Source: DATBFX01 sp036558305
GTDB lineage: Bacteria; Chloroflexota; Chloroflexia; Thermomicrobiales; UBA6265
Assembly (NCBI GenBank): GCA_036558305.1
Contig: DATBFX010000524.1
Location: forward strand, 1 to 11,282
Length of the DNA: 11,282 bases
Direction of reading: 5' to 3'
Every line of letters starts with the position of its first letter. The stretch's first letter is position 1. The translations under genes and the position numbers were made by a program. Positions 1 through 6,055 of the stretch are shown one piece after another. The notes beneath the pieces were generated by a model. The model made no database searches and was not told the origin of the DNA. It saw only the letters and a program-made list of their open reading frames with translations.

Positions 1-11
1 CACTGCTCGCC

Positions 12-52
12 CGGTCGGCCCCCCGGCCCGCCCATCCTGGGGGGGCCGACCG
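12..52. repeat. GC-rich inverted repeat after the exporter operon, possible terminator
   Basis: The arms at 12-24 and 40-52 (CGGTCGGCCCCCC and its exact complement GGGGGGCCGACCG) form a 13-bp perfect stem around a 15-nt loop. It begins 11 nt beyond the stop codon of the minus-strand permease B gene, where a transcript 3' end is expected. There is no T-tract after the stem in either direction, so this is not a canonical intrinsic terminator. It could be a transcript-stabilising hairpin, a factor-assisted terminator, or a repeat element of another family. Confidence 0.55.
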
Positions 53-63
53 CCGAGGCCGCT

Positions 64-852
64 TCACGCCGACGCCCCCGTGTACCGCTTCAGCCCGAAC
101 CGCCAGAACCGGCGAGTGACCACCACGAACCCGACTGTCAACGCCAGCGTCGCGAGCAACGTCCAGCCGGTCAAGCGCCCCGTGAGACTTTCGGCGGGGA
201 CGGTGACGGCGAAGGCGATCGGGATCAGGAATGTCAGCGAGATCCGCAGCCAACCGGGGTAGATGCCGATCGGCCAGCGACCGGCTTCGCCGAAGGCCGA
301 TTGGAAGATGACGAGGATGTTGTCGAGCCGGACGAACCAGAAGGAGAAGGTCGAGAGCAGCGTCAAGAAACAGGTGACGATGATCAGACCAGCCAGGATC
401 AAGACGACGAAGGCGATCGCGTCGAGCCCACCGATCGTCGCGCCGAGGCGGACGAGCGCGGTCACGATCACCGCCACCCCGACGACGATCTCGGCGACGG
501 CGCCGAAGTTGACCTGCTGGACACTCGCCAGCAATTGGGAATCGGCCGGTTTCGTCAGCATAAAGTCGAGTGTACCCAGCCGGATGTTCTCCATTAACTG
601 CTGCATCGACGGCCGGATGACGAGCCCGACGACACCGCCGACCAGGATCTGGATGCCGACGAGGGCGATCAACTCGTCGGCGTTCCAACCGTTGACCGAG
701 TTGGTCTGCCGGAAGATCAGCCCGAGCGTCAGCAAAACGCTGGCGAGGTAGGTGGCCGCGCCGACCAGGTCAAAGAGAAAATTGGCGCGGTACTGGACGG
801 CATTGAGCGCCCCCAACTTGATGTAGGTGCGAACGACAGTCAGGGCGTGCAT
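64..852 (-). CDS. ABC-2 family exporter permease B (COG3694-like, PF06182)
   Basis: Predicted 262-residue integral membrane subunit of an ABC exporter of unknown substrate. About six hydrophobic segments are visible (roughly residues 26-47, 61-80, 117-135, 145-170, 204-221, 229-246). The motif ENIRLGTLDFMLTKP (88-102) and the later GRWPIGIYPGWLRISLTFLIP region (191-211) are what I associate with the paired DUF990/ABC2_membrane_6 permeases. I chose the ATG at 852-850 because an AGGAGG lies at 871-866 and the protein then begins just before its first conserved helix. The frame stays open to 996, but that extra 48-residue N-terminus would be translated from an intergenic inverted repeat (RADTAVRP-type residues). 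It is the last gene of the operon, separated from permease A by 178 nt that the repeat largely fills, so coupling to permease A is weaker than between the first two genes. Family assignment is confident; the transported compound cannot be read from sequence. Confidence 0.88.
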   Translation of the reverse strand: MHALTVVRTYIKLGALNAVQYRANFLFDLVGAATYLASVLLTLGLIFRQTNSVNGWNADELIALVGIQILVGGVVGLVIRPSMQQLMENIRLGTLDFMLTKPADSQLLASVQQVNFGAVAEIVVGVAVIVTALVRLGATIGGLDAIAFVVLILAGLIIVTCFLTLLSTFSFWFVRLDNILVIFQSAFGEAGRWPIGIYPGWLRISLTFLIPIAFAVTVPAESLTGRLTGWTLLATLALTVGFVVVTRRFWRFGLKRYTGASA

Positions 853-865
853 ACCGACTGAGGAA

Positions 866-871
866 CCTCCT
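866..871 (-). promoter_or_regulatory. Ribosome binding site of permease B
   Basis: Minus-strand AGGAGG, 13 nt before the ATG at 852. The spacing is long, but this is the only strong Shine-Dalgarno near the start. It decides for the short protein rather than the repeat-derived N-terminal extension. Confidence 0.6.
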
Positions 872-885
872 GGTGATTCAAGAGT

Positions 886-1022
886 GCATTGCGAAGGAGG
901 CGGACCACGTCCTGCGTAGGGGCGGACCGCCGTGTCCGCCCTGCCACGTTGGCGCTCACGCACGAGGGCGGACACGGCGGTCCGCCCCCACGGCACCGCG
1001 AAGGTCGTCTCCTCCGCAACGC
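886..1022. repeat. Composite inverted repeat between the two exporter permease genes
   Basis: Outer imperfect inverted repeats lie at 886-906 and 1003-1022; read outside-in they are GCATTGCGAAGGAGGCGGAC(C) and GCGTTGCGGAGGAGACGACC, matching at about 17 positions with one indel. They enclose the 76-bp REPIN-like unit at 916-991. The outer edge stops 8 nt from the permease A stop codon. The nesting suggests a small non-autonomous insertion, or a repeat with longer termini than its second copy at 9621-9696. I see no clear target-site duplication. Confidence 0.5.
916..991. repeat. REPIN-like double palindrome, copy 1 (76 bp)
   Basis: Two 22-nt arms (920-941 and 966-987) are perfect reverse complements around a 24-nt loop (942-965). 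Each arm is itself a palindrome: GGGCGGAC and GTCCGCCC around a 6-nt centre. The arms are preceded by GTAG (916-919) and, on the other strand, by GTGG (991-988). Two inverted REP-type units each led by a GTNG tetranucleotide is the architecture described for REPINs mobilised by RAYT (TnpA_REP) transposases. A second copy of identical length is at 9621-9696, and the two loops share their ends (GCCACG...GCACGA). Confidence 0.75.
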
Positions 1023-1030
1023 GCTATAGG

Positions 1031-1906
1031 TCACGCCCCGACCGCCGAGTAGCGGCGGACACCACGCTTCCAAACCTCGCGCATCGCCAGTAAGGAGATC
1101 GCGATCCAGACGAGTTGCATCCCGATTCCGACCAGGAGGTCACGCGCATCGGCCCGCCCCAACAAGACGTCGGCCGGGAACGCGACCGTCCACCGGAAGG
1201 GCAGGACGAAGGCGATGACACGGACCGGCGCCGGGAAGAGACTCAACGGCGCGACCATCCCGGCGAGGAACATCGTCAATGTCCCGTAGAGCTGGTTGAG
1301 CGTCACCGTCCGGGTGATCCACAACGCCGCCAGACTGACCGTCCACTCGCAGAGGAAGCGGAGCGCCATCGCCCCGATCAGCACCGGAACGAAGGCGAAC
1401 GCATCCCAGACCGTCGTTTCGAACTCGGCGCCGAAGACGACGGCGAGCACGACCGCGATCGGCAGCATCGCGACGAGCGTCATCATCTTGAAGGTCAGAT
1501 TCACCACCAGGTCGTTGTGGATGGGGTGCATCGGACGCAGCAGCACGGGCGAGAAGAACCCATTCTTGACCCGCCACTCCATCTCCCACATGATCCAGGT
1601 GAAGGTCATGTTGTTGACGACCATCACCGCGACGAAGTACGCCGCGTACTGACCGGTCGTGATCCCCCCGGCGCTGCCGCCGTTCTCCCGCGCGATCGTC
1701 GTCCAGACCACGAGCGAGATGACCGGCGCCGAGACGAGCGCCAGCAACCAGATCGCGATCGCCCCCCGGTAGGCGAACTGGTTGGCAATCTCGTTCTGGA
1801 ACTTTGCCTGATAGAACCCGAGCAGGGCGCGGGGCGACAGGCCGATGCGCGATCGCACCGCGGGCGCGGCCCCTCTCGCACGCGGCGCGGCATTCGAGAT
1901 CGCCAT
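1031..1906 (-). CDS. ABC-2 family exporter permease A (COG4587-like, PF06182)
   Basis: Predicted 291-residue membrane subunit that would pair with permease B to form the translocation path. Hydrophobic segments lie near residues 48-70, 87-108, 138-159, 168-196, 205-236 and 256-275. The motif WRVKNGFFSPVLLRPMHPIH (111-130) is the counterpart of the GTLDFMLTKP element in permease B and is typical of this family. The N-terminus (about 25 residues, Ala/Arg-rich) looks cytoplasmic. The start is fixed by the upstream ATPase: its TGA stop and this ATG share one base (TGATG at 1908-1904), the classical signature of translational coupling. A modest AAGGTGG-like Shine-Dalgarno sits inside the end of the ATPase gene. 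The open frame continues upstream to 2599, but that part only shadows the ATPase gene. Substrate unknown. Confidence 0.9.
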   Translation of the reverse strand: MAISNAAPRARGAAPAVRSRIGLSPRALLGFYQAKFQNEIANQFAYRGAIAIWLLALVSAPVISLVVWTTIARENGGSAGGITTGQYAAYFVAVMVVNNMTFTWIMWEMEWRVKNGFFSPVLLRPMHPIHNDLVVNLTFKMMTLVAMLPIAVVLAVVFGAEFETTVWDAFAFVPVLIGAMALRFLCEWTVSLAALWITRTVTLNQLYGTLTMFLAGMVAPLSLFPAPVRVIAFVLPFRWTVAFPADVLLGRADARDLLVGIGMQLVWIAISLLAMREVWKRGVRRYSAVGA

Positions 1907-3069
1907 CAAACGCCCACCTTTTCGCGCGCTTCGCTCGCGGCATCGACCATCGTGTCGAGCGCCGGTTCCACGACGTCGCCGGCGGCTTCGGCGGCGGTGC
2001 TGGCAAACACCCGCTCGATCACCTCCTCGATCGGAGGGTCCTCGACGGTCAGATCGGCGATCGGGATGCGGGCGAGGACCTCGCCGGTGACGCGCGCCGC
2101 TTCCGCCTTCGGGACGCGGATGGTCGCCCCATCCTCGCTCGCGGAGACCACCTCGCCCTCCCGACCCGCCAGCGTGCGCAGGATCGGCTCGGCGAGGTGC
2201 GATCCTTCTTCGAAATCGATCGTGATCGTCTTCAGCGGCGAGAAGCGATCGACCAGACCGGGGAGATCGCCGTCGTAGAGCAGCGCCCCGTGGTGGATCA
2301 CGATCACCCGCTGGCAGAGCGCCTCGACGTCGGCCATGTAGTGCGAGGTCAGCAAAATCGTGGCGTCGTAGCGCCGGTTGTACTCGTTGACGAAGGCGCG
2401 GATGCGGCGCTGCATCGCCACGTCGAGCCCGATCGTCGGTTCGTCGAGGAAGAGGACGCGGGGGCGGTGGAGCAGACTGCCGGCGACTTCGCACTTCATC
2501 CGCTCGCCCAGGGAGAGATTGCGGACCGGTTTCTTGACCAGCTCCCCGAGGTCGAGGAGGTCGATCAACTCGTCGCGGCGCGCCCGGAAGTCGTCCCACG
2601 GGATGCGGAAGATGGCGCGGTTGAGCTCGAACGAGTCCATGACCGGGATGTCCCAGGTCAGTTGGTTGCGCTGCCCCATGATCAGCGCCATCTGACCGAG
2701 GTAGTCGCGATCGCGCCGCCAGGGGACAAACCCGTGGACCGTCGCCTCGCCGGCGGTCGGGTGAAGCAGACCGGAGAGCATCTTCAGGGTGGTCGTTTTG
2801 CCGGCCCCGTTCGGCCCGAGGAACCCGACGACCTCGCCGGGCTCGATCTCGAAGCCGATCCCGGCAACCGCGACCACCTCCCGCGTCTTCCGCCGGAAGA
2901 GACTGGTCGCGGCCGCCTTGAGTCCGCTCTCGCGCTCCGGCACCTCGTAGACCTTGCGCAGATCGCGGACGCGGATGACCGGGTCCGGTAGAGTCGGTTG
3001 CGCGGGCCGAACCTGGGGTTCGGCCAAGACCATTGTCTGATTGGGCACGGTGCAGACCTTCGTTGGCAT
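1906..3069 (-). CDS. ABC exporter ATP-binding protein (COG4586-like)
   Basis: Energises the exporter formed with the two downstream permeases. The 387-residue protein has Walker A GPNGAGKT at 85-92, a Q-loop around Q133-Q136, signature LSLGE at 185-189 (a variant of LSGGQ usual in this subfamily), Walker B VLFLDEPT at 205-212, a D-loop GLD at 214-216 and the switch histidine in TSHY (H243). A C-terminal extension of about 125 residues after the ATPase core, ending in an Ala/Glu-rich segment, is longer than in a minimal ABC-2 ATPase and is probably regulatory or dimer-stabilising. The ATG at 3069 is the outermost start in this frame after the promoter; no convincing Shine-Dalgarno precedes it, and the second Met (residue 13, ATG at 3033) is an alternative, since conserved sequence starts only at about residue 31 (VIRVRDLRKVY). 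It is the first gene of the operon and overlaps permease A by 1 nt. Confidence 0.92.
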   Translation of the reverse strand: MPTKVCTVPNQTMVLAEPQVRPAQPTLPDPVIRVRDLRKVYEVPERESGLKAAATSLFRRKTREVVAVAGIGFEIEPGEVVGFLGPNGAGKTTTLKMLSGLLHPTAGEATVHGFVPWRRDRDYLGQMALIMGQRNQLTWDIPVMDSFELNRAIFRIPWDDFRARRDELIDLLDLGELVKKPVRNLSLGERMKCEVAGSLLHRPRVLFLDEPTIGLDVAMQRRIRAFVNEYNRRYDATILLTSHYMADVEALCQRVIVIHHGALLYDGDLPGLVDRFSPLKTITIDFEEGSHLAEPILRTLAGREGEVVSASEDGATIRVPKAEAARVTGEVLARIPIADLTVEDPPIEEVIERVFASTAAEAAGDVVEPALDTMVDAASEAREKVGV

Positions 3070-3124
3070 CGGGGGCGAAGGCGACGGGGCAAGCGGAGAC
3101 GCAAACTCGACGCGTCTATTCTCC

Positions 3125-3154
3125 TTTATAACTCCGATCCGCCTGTTGTGTCAG
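3125..3154 (-). promoter_or_regulatory. Predicted sigma-70-type promoter of the exporter operon
   Basis: On the minus strand CTGACA (3154-3149, 5/6 to TTGACA) is followed after 18 nt by TATAAA (3130-3125, 5/6 to TATAAT). This predicts transcription starting near 3118 and a leader of about 50 nt before the ATPase ATG. The A/T-rich -10 stands out in GC-rich sequence. No equally good divergent promoter for the GNAT gene is visible. Confidence 0.6.
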
Positions 3155-3195
3155 ATTGGCAACGAGGCGGCATCCGACGGGTCCTGGAGGCGACG

Positions 3196-3717
3196 ATGGT
3201 GCAGCAGTTCCGGATCGAGAGCATCGCCGATCACCTCGACCTGATCGAGACGATTGCGCGGTGGCATTGGGACGAGTGGGGGCACGCGGACCCGGGCGGG
3301 TCGCTGGCGACCTGGACCGCGGGGTTGCAGGAGCGCACCCACCGCGATCGGATTCCGACGAAGTACGTGGCGCTCGACGGCGACGAGTTGCTCGGTTCGG
3401 TCACGCTCGTCGCGAACGACATGGCGAGCCACCCGGAGCTGACGCCGTGGCTGGCGGGCACCTACGTCAAACCCGAGCGACGCGGGCAGGGCGTGGCGAG
3501 CGCGCTCGTCCGCCACGCGGTGCAGGAAGCGGCGAGCATGGGCGTGGCGCGGCTCTACCTCTACACCGAATCGGCACGCGGGTTGTACGAGCGCCTGGGC
3601 TGGACACCGCTCGGGGAAGAGGAGTACGAGGGGACCCGGGTGACGATCATGACGATTATGACACATGGAGGGGCGCACGGCCGTGCGCCCCGTGCGCGGG
3701 AACGCATGCCACGATGA
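3196..3717 (+). CDS. GNAT family N-acetyltransferase
   Basis: Predicted to transfer an acyl group from acyl-CoA to an amine of an unidentified small molecule or protein. The 173-residue product has the acetyl-CoA binding motif A at about 95-105 (VKPERRGQGVA, matching R/Q-x-x-G-x-G/A), a following helix (SALVRHAVQEA), and the motif B-type end LYTESARGLYERLGW, where Y and the GW turn are typical. The ATG at 3196 is chosen because GGAGG at 3186-3190 lies 5 nt upstream; earlier in-frame ATGs would run through the divergent promoter. The domain is complete by about IMTIMTHGG. The last 15 or so residues (AHGRAPRARERMPR) are translated from a palindromic repeat at 3667-3691 and the sequence after it, so the original stop was probably lost to a repeat insertion or recruited from it. 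It lies divergent from the exporter operon and convergent with the methyltransferase. Confidence 0.87.
   Translation: MVQQFRIESIADHLDLIETIARWHWDEWGHADPGGSLATWTAGLQERTHRDRIPTKYVALDGDELLGSVTLVANDMASHPELTPWLAGTYVKPERRGQGVASALVRHAVQEAASMGVARLYLYTESARGLYERLGWTPLGEEEYEGTRVTIMTIMTHGGAHGRAPRARERMPR
3667..3691. repeat. Solitary REP-like palindrome within the GNAT 3' end
   Basis: Positions 3670-3691 form a perfect 22-bp palindrome (GGGGCGCACGG then its exact complement), preceded by GG at 3667-3668, which gives GGAG before the GGGCGCAC stem. The layout (tetranucleotide plus GGGCGnnC...GnnCGCCC) parallels a single arm of the 76-bp elements at 916-991 and 9621-9696, with a different core. It is inside the coding frame of the GNAT gene and encodes part of its C-terminal tail. 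Confidence 0.6.
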
Positions 3718-3814
3718 GGTGGACCATGACGATGGTTATACCGCTGCTCGCTAGAGATCCTCCGGCAACGCCGCGCCCCCGGTCTGAACCGTCTCCTGCA
3801 CCCTTTGGCCTCGC

Positions 3815-4684
3815 TCAGCCCGGGTTCATCCCCGCCGCCACGATCACCTCCCCACCCAGCCGAACCGGCCCGTCCGGGAACATCTCGCCCAGCGTGCGGA
3901 TCGCGTCCTCGCGGATCGCCCGCTGCGTCTCCTCCGGCAACGCGGCCAGGACCGACGCGAACTGACCGGTGGGTTCGGTCCGCGCCCCCCAGTACGCCGC
4001 CGGCGTATCGGCGACCTGACCGAAGGTCTCAAGGGTGTCCGTCTCGACGGCGGCGAACCCGGCGTCCCGGAGGACGCCGCCCACCACCTCCGGCGTCGGC
4101 AGCCGCATCGGTCCGGGCGCCTCTGGATCGGCAGGCGGCACGTCGGCGTGGCGGCGAACGATCGCCGTGAGCAACGCGAAGTACGGCACCCGCTCGGGCG
4201 GTCCCCAGGTGCAAACGGCGACGCGCCCGCCCGGCTTCAAGGCGCGGCGAACCGCCGCCAGCCCCCGCGCCGGGTCGGGCATAAACATCAACCCGAAGCG
4301 GCAGGTCGCGGCATCGAAACTCCCGTCCGCGACCCCCAACTCCACCTCGCTCTCGATCCGCCGAAACTCGGCGTTGCCGATCCCACGCTCCTCTGCCAGC
4401 GACCGCGCCCCATCGAGCATCGCCTGGGTGAGGTCGAGCCCGAGCACCGAACCGGCCGGTCCCACCCGCGCGGCGATGGCGAGGGCGGGATCGCCGACCC
4501 CGCACGCCAGATCGAGAACACGCTGCCCGGTTCGGATGCCGGCCATGGCGATGAGCCGGTCGGTCAGGGTCGTGTCCCCGCCGCCGCGGGCCGCTCGCTG
4601 CCGCCAACCCGCCGCGGCGCGGTTCCAATCCGTGCGTTGTCGCTCGCGGAGTGCGGTTGCGTCCACCGGCACGTTCGTCGCCAA
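3815..4684 (-). CDS. Class I SAM-dependent methyltransferase
   Basis: Predicted 289-residue soluble methyltransferase of the UbiE/Methyltransf_11/25 type; the acceptor cannot be inferred. Motif I is VLDLACGVG at 56-64, with the acidic ribose-binding residue D84 in VLGLDLT. Motif II-like GSFDAATC surrounds D124, and motif III LKPGGRVAV is at 149-157. The C-terminal ~120 residues (PTPEVVGGVLRDAGFAAVE onward) form the usual substrate-side cap. The start is TTG (4684-4682): AGGAGG at 4697-4692 lies 7 nt upstream and a promoter ends about 40 nt upstream. A frame-shifted reading with an ATG further upstream is ruled out by the motif positions. It is a single-gene unit, divergent from the nucleotidyltransferase and convergent with the GNAT gene (97-nt gap holding nothing recognisable beyond a small ACCAT/ATGGT dyad at 3723-3736). 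Confidence 0.9.
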   Translation of the reverse strand: MATNVPVDATALRERQRTDWNRAAAGWRQRAARGGGDTTLTDRLIAMAGIRTGQRVLDLACGVGDPALAIAARVGPAGSVLGLDLTQAMLDGARSLAEERGIGNAEFRRIESEVELGVADGSFDAATCRFGLMFMPDPARGLAAVRRALKPGGRVAVCTWGPPERVPYFALLTAIVRRHADVPPADPEAPGPMRLPTPEVVGGVLRDAGFAAVETDTLETFGQVADTPAAYWGARTEPTGQFASVLAALPEETQRAIREDAIRTLGEMFPDGPVRLGGEVIVAAGMNPG

Positions 4685-4691
4685 AGTCGTC

Positions 4692-4697
4692 CCTCCT
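4692..4697 (-). promoter_or_regulatory. Ribosome binding site supporting a TTG start
   Basis: Minus-strand AGGAGG (within GAGGAGGGA) is 7 nt before the TTG at 4684. The near-ideal match and spacing make the TTG the best start for the methyltransferase even though it is not ATG. Confidence 0.8.
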
Positions 4698-4724
4698 CGG
4701 TACGCGTCGATTCACGGCGGGTTT

Positions 4725-4752
4725 AATCTACGCCGAAGGCTGCCGCTGTCAA
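4725..4752 (-). promoter_or_regulatory. Predicted promoter of the methyltransferase gene
   Basis: A perfect -35 TTGACA (4752-4747) is followed after 16 nt by TAGATT (4730-4725, 4/6 to TATAAT). The predicted transcript starts near 4718 and gives a leader of about 34 nt containing the strong ribosome binding site. The spacer is 1 nt shorter than optimum. Confidence 0.65.
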
Positions 4753-4808
4753 CCGGGCGCGGCATTGGCGAGGCGACCGCAACGCCGCGCGTCCGAGCCC
4801 GCGGGGAG

Positions 4809-5696
4809 ATGAGACGATTGACCAAGACGACCACTCCCGATCCGACGATCGCGCTGCACGCGTACGCTCACGCACGCAACCTCGTGTTGACCCGCATCGG
4901 CGAGGTCCTTGAGGCAGACTTGCGGGTGACGGCGGCCTGGTTGTCTGGGTCGTTCGGTCGCGGCGACGACGACGCGTGGAGCGATTTCGACCTCCACCTC
5001 GCGGTGGCGGACGAGGTCCTCGCGTCCTTTCTCGACGAACGGGACGCGTTGTACCGGCGCGTCGGCCCACCTCTGCTCGTCCAACCCGACATGGAATCAC
5101 CCTCGCAACCGGCGAGCCGGTTTCAACTGGTGGTCTATCCGGGACCGCTCGAGGTCGATTGGATCGTCGGACCGGCGAGCCAGGCGGTGCGGCCCCCGGA
5201 AACGCGACTCTTGTTTGCGCGGATCGATGTCCCCGTCGTCATTCCCCCTCCCTTGCCGGTCGACGAGCAGCGGGCGCAGGCCACCGACTCCCTCATCTTC
5301 TTCTGGGCGATGGCACCGATCGCGGTCAAATACGCCGGTCGCGGCGAGAGCCGCCGGGCAACCCAGCAGATCCAACTCCTCACCGACCCGTTCGTCTTCC
5401 TCTGGCGTCTGGTGATGCTTCCGCAGGGCCCCGACCCGTCGGCACCCGGACAGAACCGCGGTACCGAACCCGAATTGGACGCGCTGCTGCCCCGCCTGGA
5501 ATGGGAGATCGACCCGCTCCTGGCTCTCGAGGTCATCCGGGGACTGTGCGCGGAAGTCGAACGTCTGCACCCCTCATTGGCCGCGATCGGCGTTCCCATT
5601 CCCACCGGCATGCCGGCCGAGACCGCTGCCTTGGCCGAACTCGCCGAGTTGGTGATTCGCCAGGGCAAGCCGGCTGGTCGGCGCAGGTACCGTTAG
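4809..5696 (+). CDS. Nucleotidyltransferase-fold protein (pol beta/MNT superfamily)
   Basis: Predicted 295-residue protein that would transfer a nucleotide monophosphate to an unknown acceptor. The N-terminal domain has the superfamily signature: GSFGRG (47-52), then SDFDL (58-62) giving metal ligands D59 and D61, and a third acidic residue D117 in LEVDWIV. The catalytic triad therefore looks intact. Residues from about 150 on are mostly helical and resemble the C-terminal domain of aminoglycoside-type nucleotidyltransferases in layout only; I do not claim resistance activity. The start is uncertain: the ATG at 4809 touches GGGGAG (4803-4808) with no spacing, whereas TTG at 4818 (residue 4) has that sequence 9 nt upstream and may be the real start. 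The frame is open back to 4035, but that part only shadows the methyltransferase. It stands alone, divergent from the methyltransferase, with a large inverted repeat following its stop. Confidence 0.8.
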   Translation: MRRLTKTTTPDPTIALHAYAHARNLVLTRIGEVLEADLRVTAAWLSGSFGRGDDDAWSDFDLHLAVADEVLASFLDERDALYRRVGPPLLVQPDMESPSQPASRFQLVVYPGPLEVDWIVGPASQAVRPPETRLLFARIDVPVVIPPPLPVDEQRAQATDSLIFFWAMAPIAVKYAGRGESRRATQQIQLLTDPFVFLWRLVMLPQGPDPSAPGQNRGTEPELDALLPRLEWEIDPLLALEVIRGLCAEVERLHPSLAAIGVPIPTGMPAETAALAELAELVIRQGKPAGRRRYR

Positions 5697-5735
5697 TGCG
5701 CGATCAGATGGCCTTTGTGGGCATGGCCGTCACGG

Positions 5736-5820
5736 GTGAGGTCCTTCGCTGCGCTCAGGATGTTCACATGAGAGGGGCGTGCTCCCCCTGAACTTCCTGA
5801 GCGCAAGCGAAGGACCTCAC
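5736..5820. repeat. Large imperfect inverted repeat (25/26-bp arms)
   Basis: The left arm 5736-5760 begins GTGAGGTCCTTCGC and ends GCGCTCAGGA; the right arm 5795-5820 is its reverse complement with a single inserted base. The 34-nt loop holds an inner GGGG...CCCC stem. The wording CCTTCGCTGCGCTCAGGA is of a type I recognise from dispersed intergenic repeats in GC-rich bacteria, although I cannot name the family. It follows the nucleotidyltransferase stop by 39 nt and could cap that transcript. The same gene-free stretch (5697-6055) also holds the fragment TCGGAATGACAGAG at 5885-5898, whose first 10 bases recur at 6842-6851. Confidence 0.75.
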
Positions 5821-5990
5821 CGCGTCGGCGATGCCGAAGACAGGCAGCGCCTGAAGAGGTCTCGTGACCGCGCTAGACGCTGAATCGGAATGACAGAGGT
5901 TTGGCAGCCCGGTGTCTGCTCCAAGTTGGGGACTCGCGTTCCTGATGCACCCCGAACAAAGCGTCGCCCACATCACGTCGCATTCACCCA

Positions 5991-6019
5991 TTGACGCCAC
6001 CGCCACGACTTGCTAACGT
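5991..6019 (+). promoter_or_regulatory. Predicted promoter of the FCD regulator gene
   Basis: TTGACG (5991-5996, 5/6) is followed after 17 nt by TAACGT (6014-6019, 3/6), strengthened by TGC directly before it (6011-6013), an extended -10. Transcription would start near 6026 and give a leader of about 30 nt. It is the only good promoter-like pair I see in the 359-nt gap before the regulator and may serve the whole importer operon. Confidence 0.5.
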
Positions 6020-6055
6020 TCCCGCGGTTCACACATCAGATGACCTGAGGAGATC

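Noticed and set aside
853..996. 48-residue N-terminal extension of permease B
   Set aside because: It would be translated from the inverted repeat. The ATG at 852 with AGGAGG upstream and the onset of family similarity support the shorter protein.
1115..2991. Plus-strand open frames opposite the exporter genes
   Set aside because: Their Arg/Asp/His-rich composition is typical of antisense reading of GC-rich genes, and they conflict with the convincing ABC motifs and coupled overlap on the minus strand.
3718..3814. Small gene or terminator between the GNAT and methyltransferase genes
   Set aside because: Only a 5-bp dyad (ACCAT/ATGGT) is present, too short for a terminator, and no frame has a ribosome binding site.
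4029..4715. Alternative frame over the methyltransferase starting with ATG further upstream
   Set aside because: The product is Arg/Gly-rich without motifs; motif I, II and III are all in the TTG-started frame.
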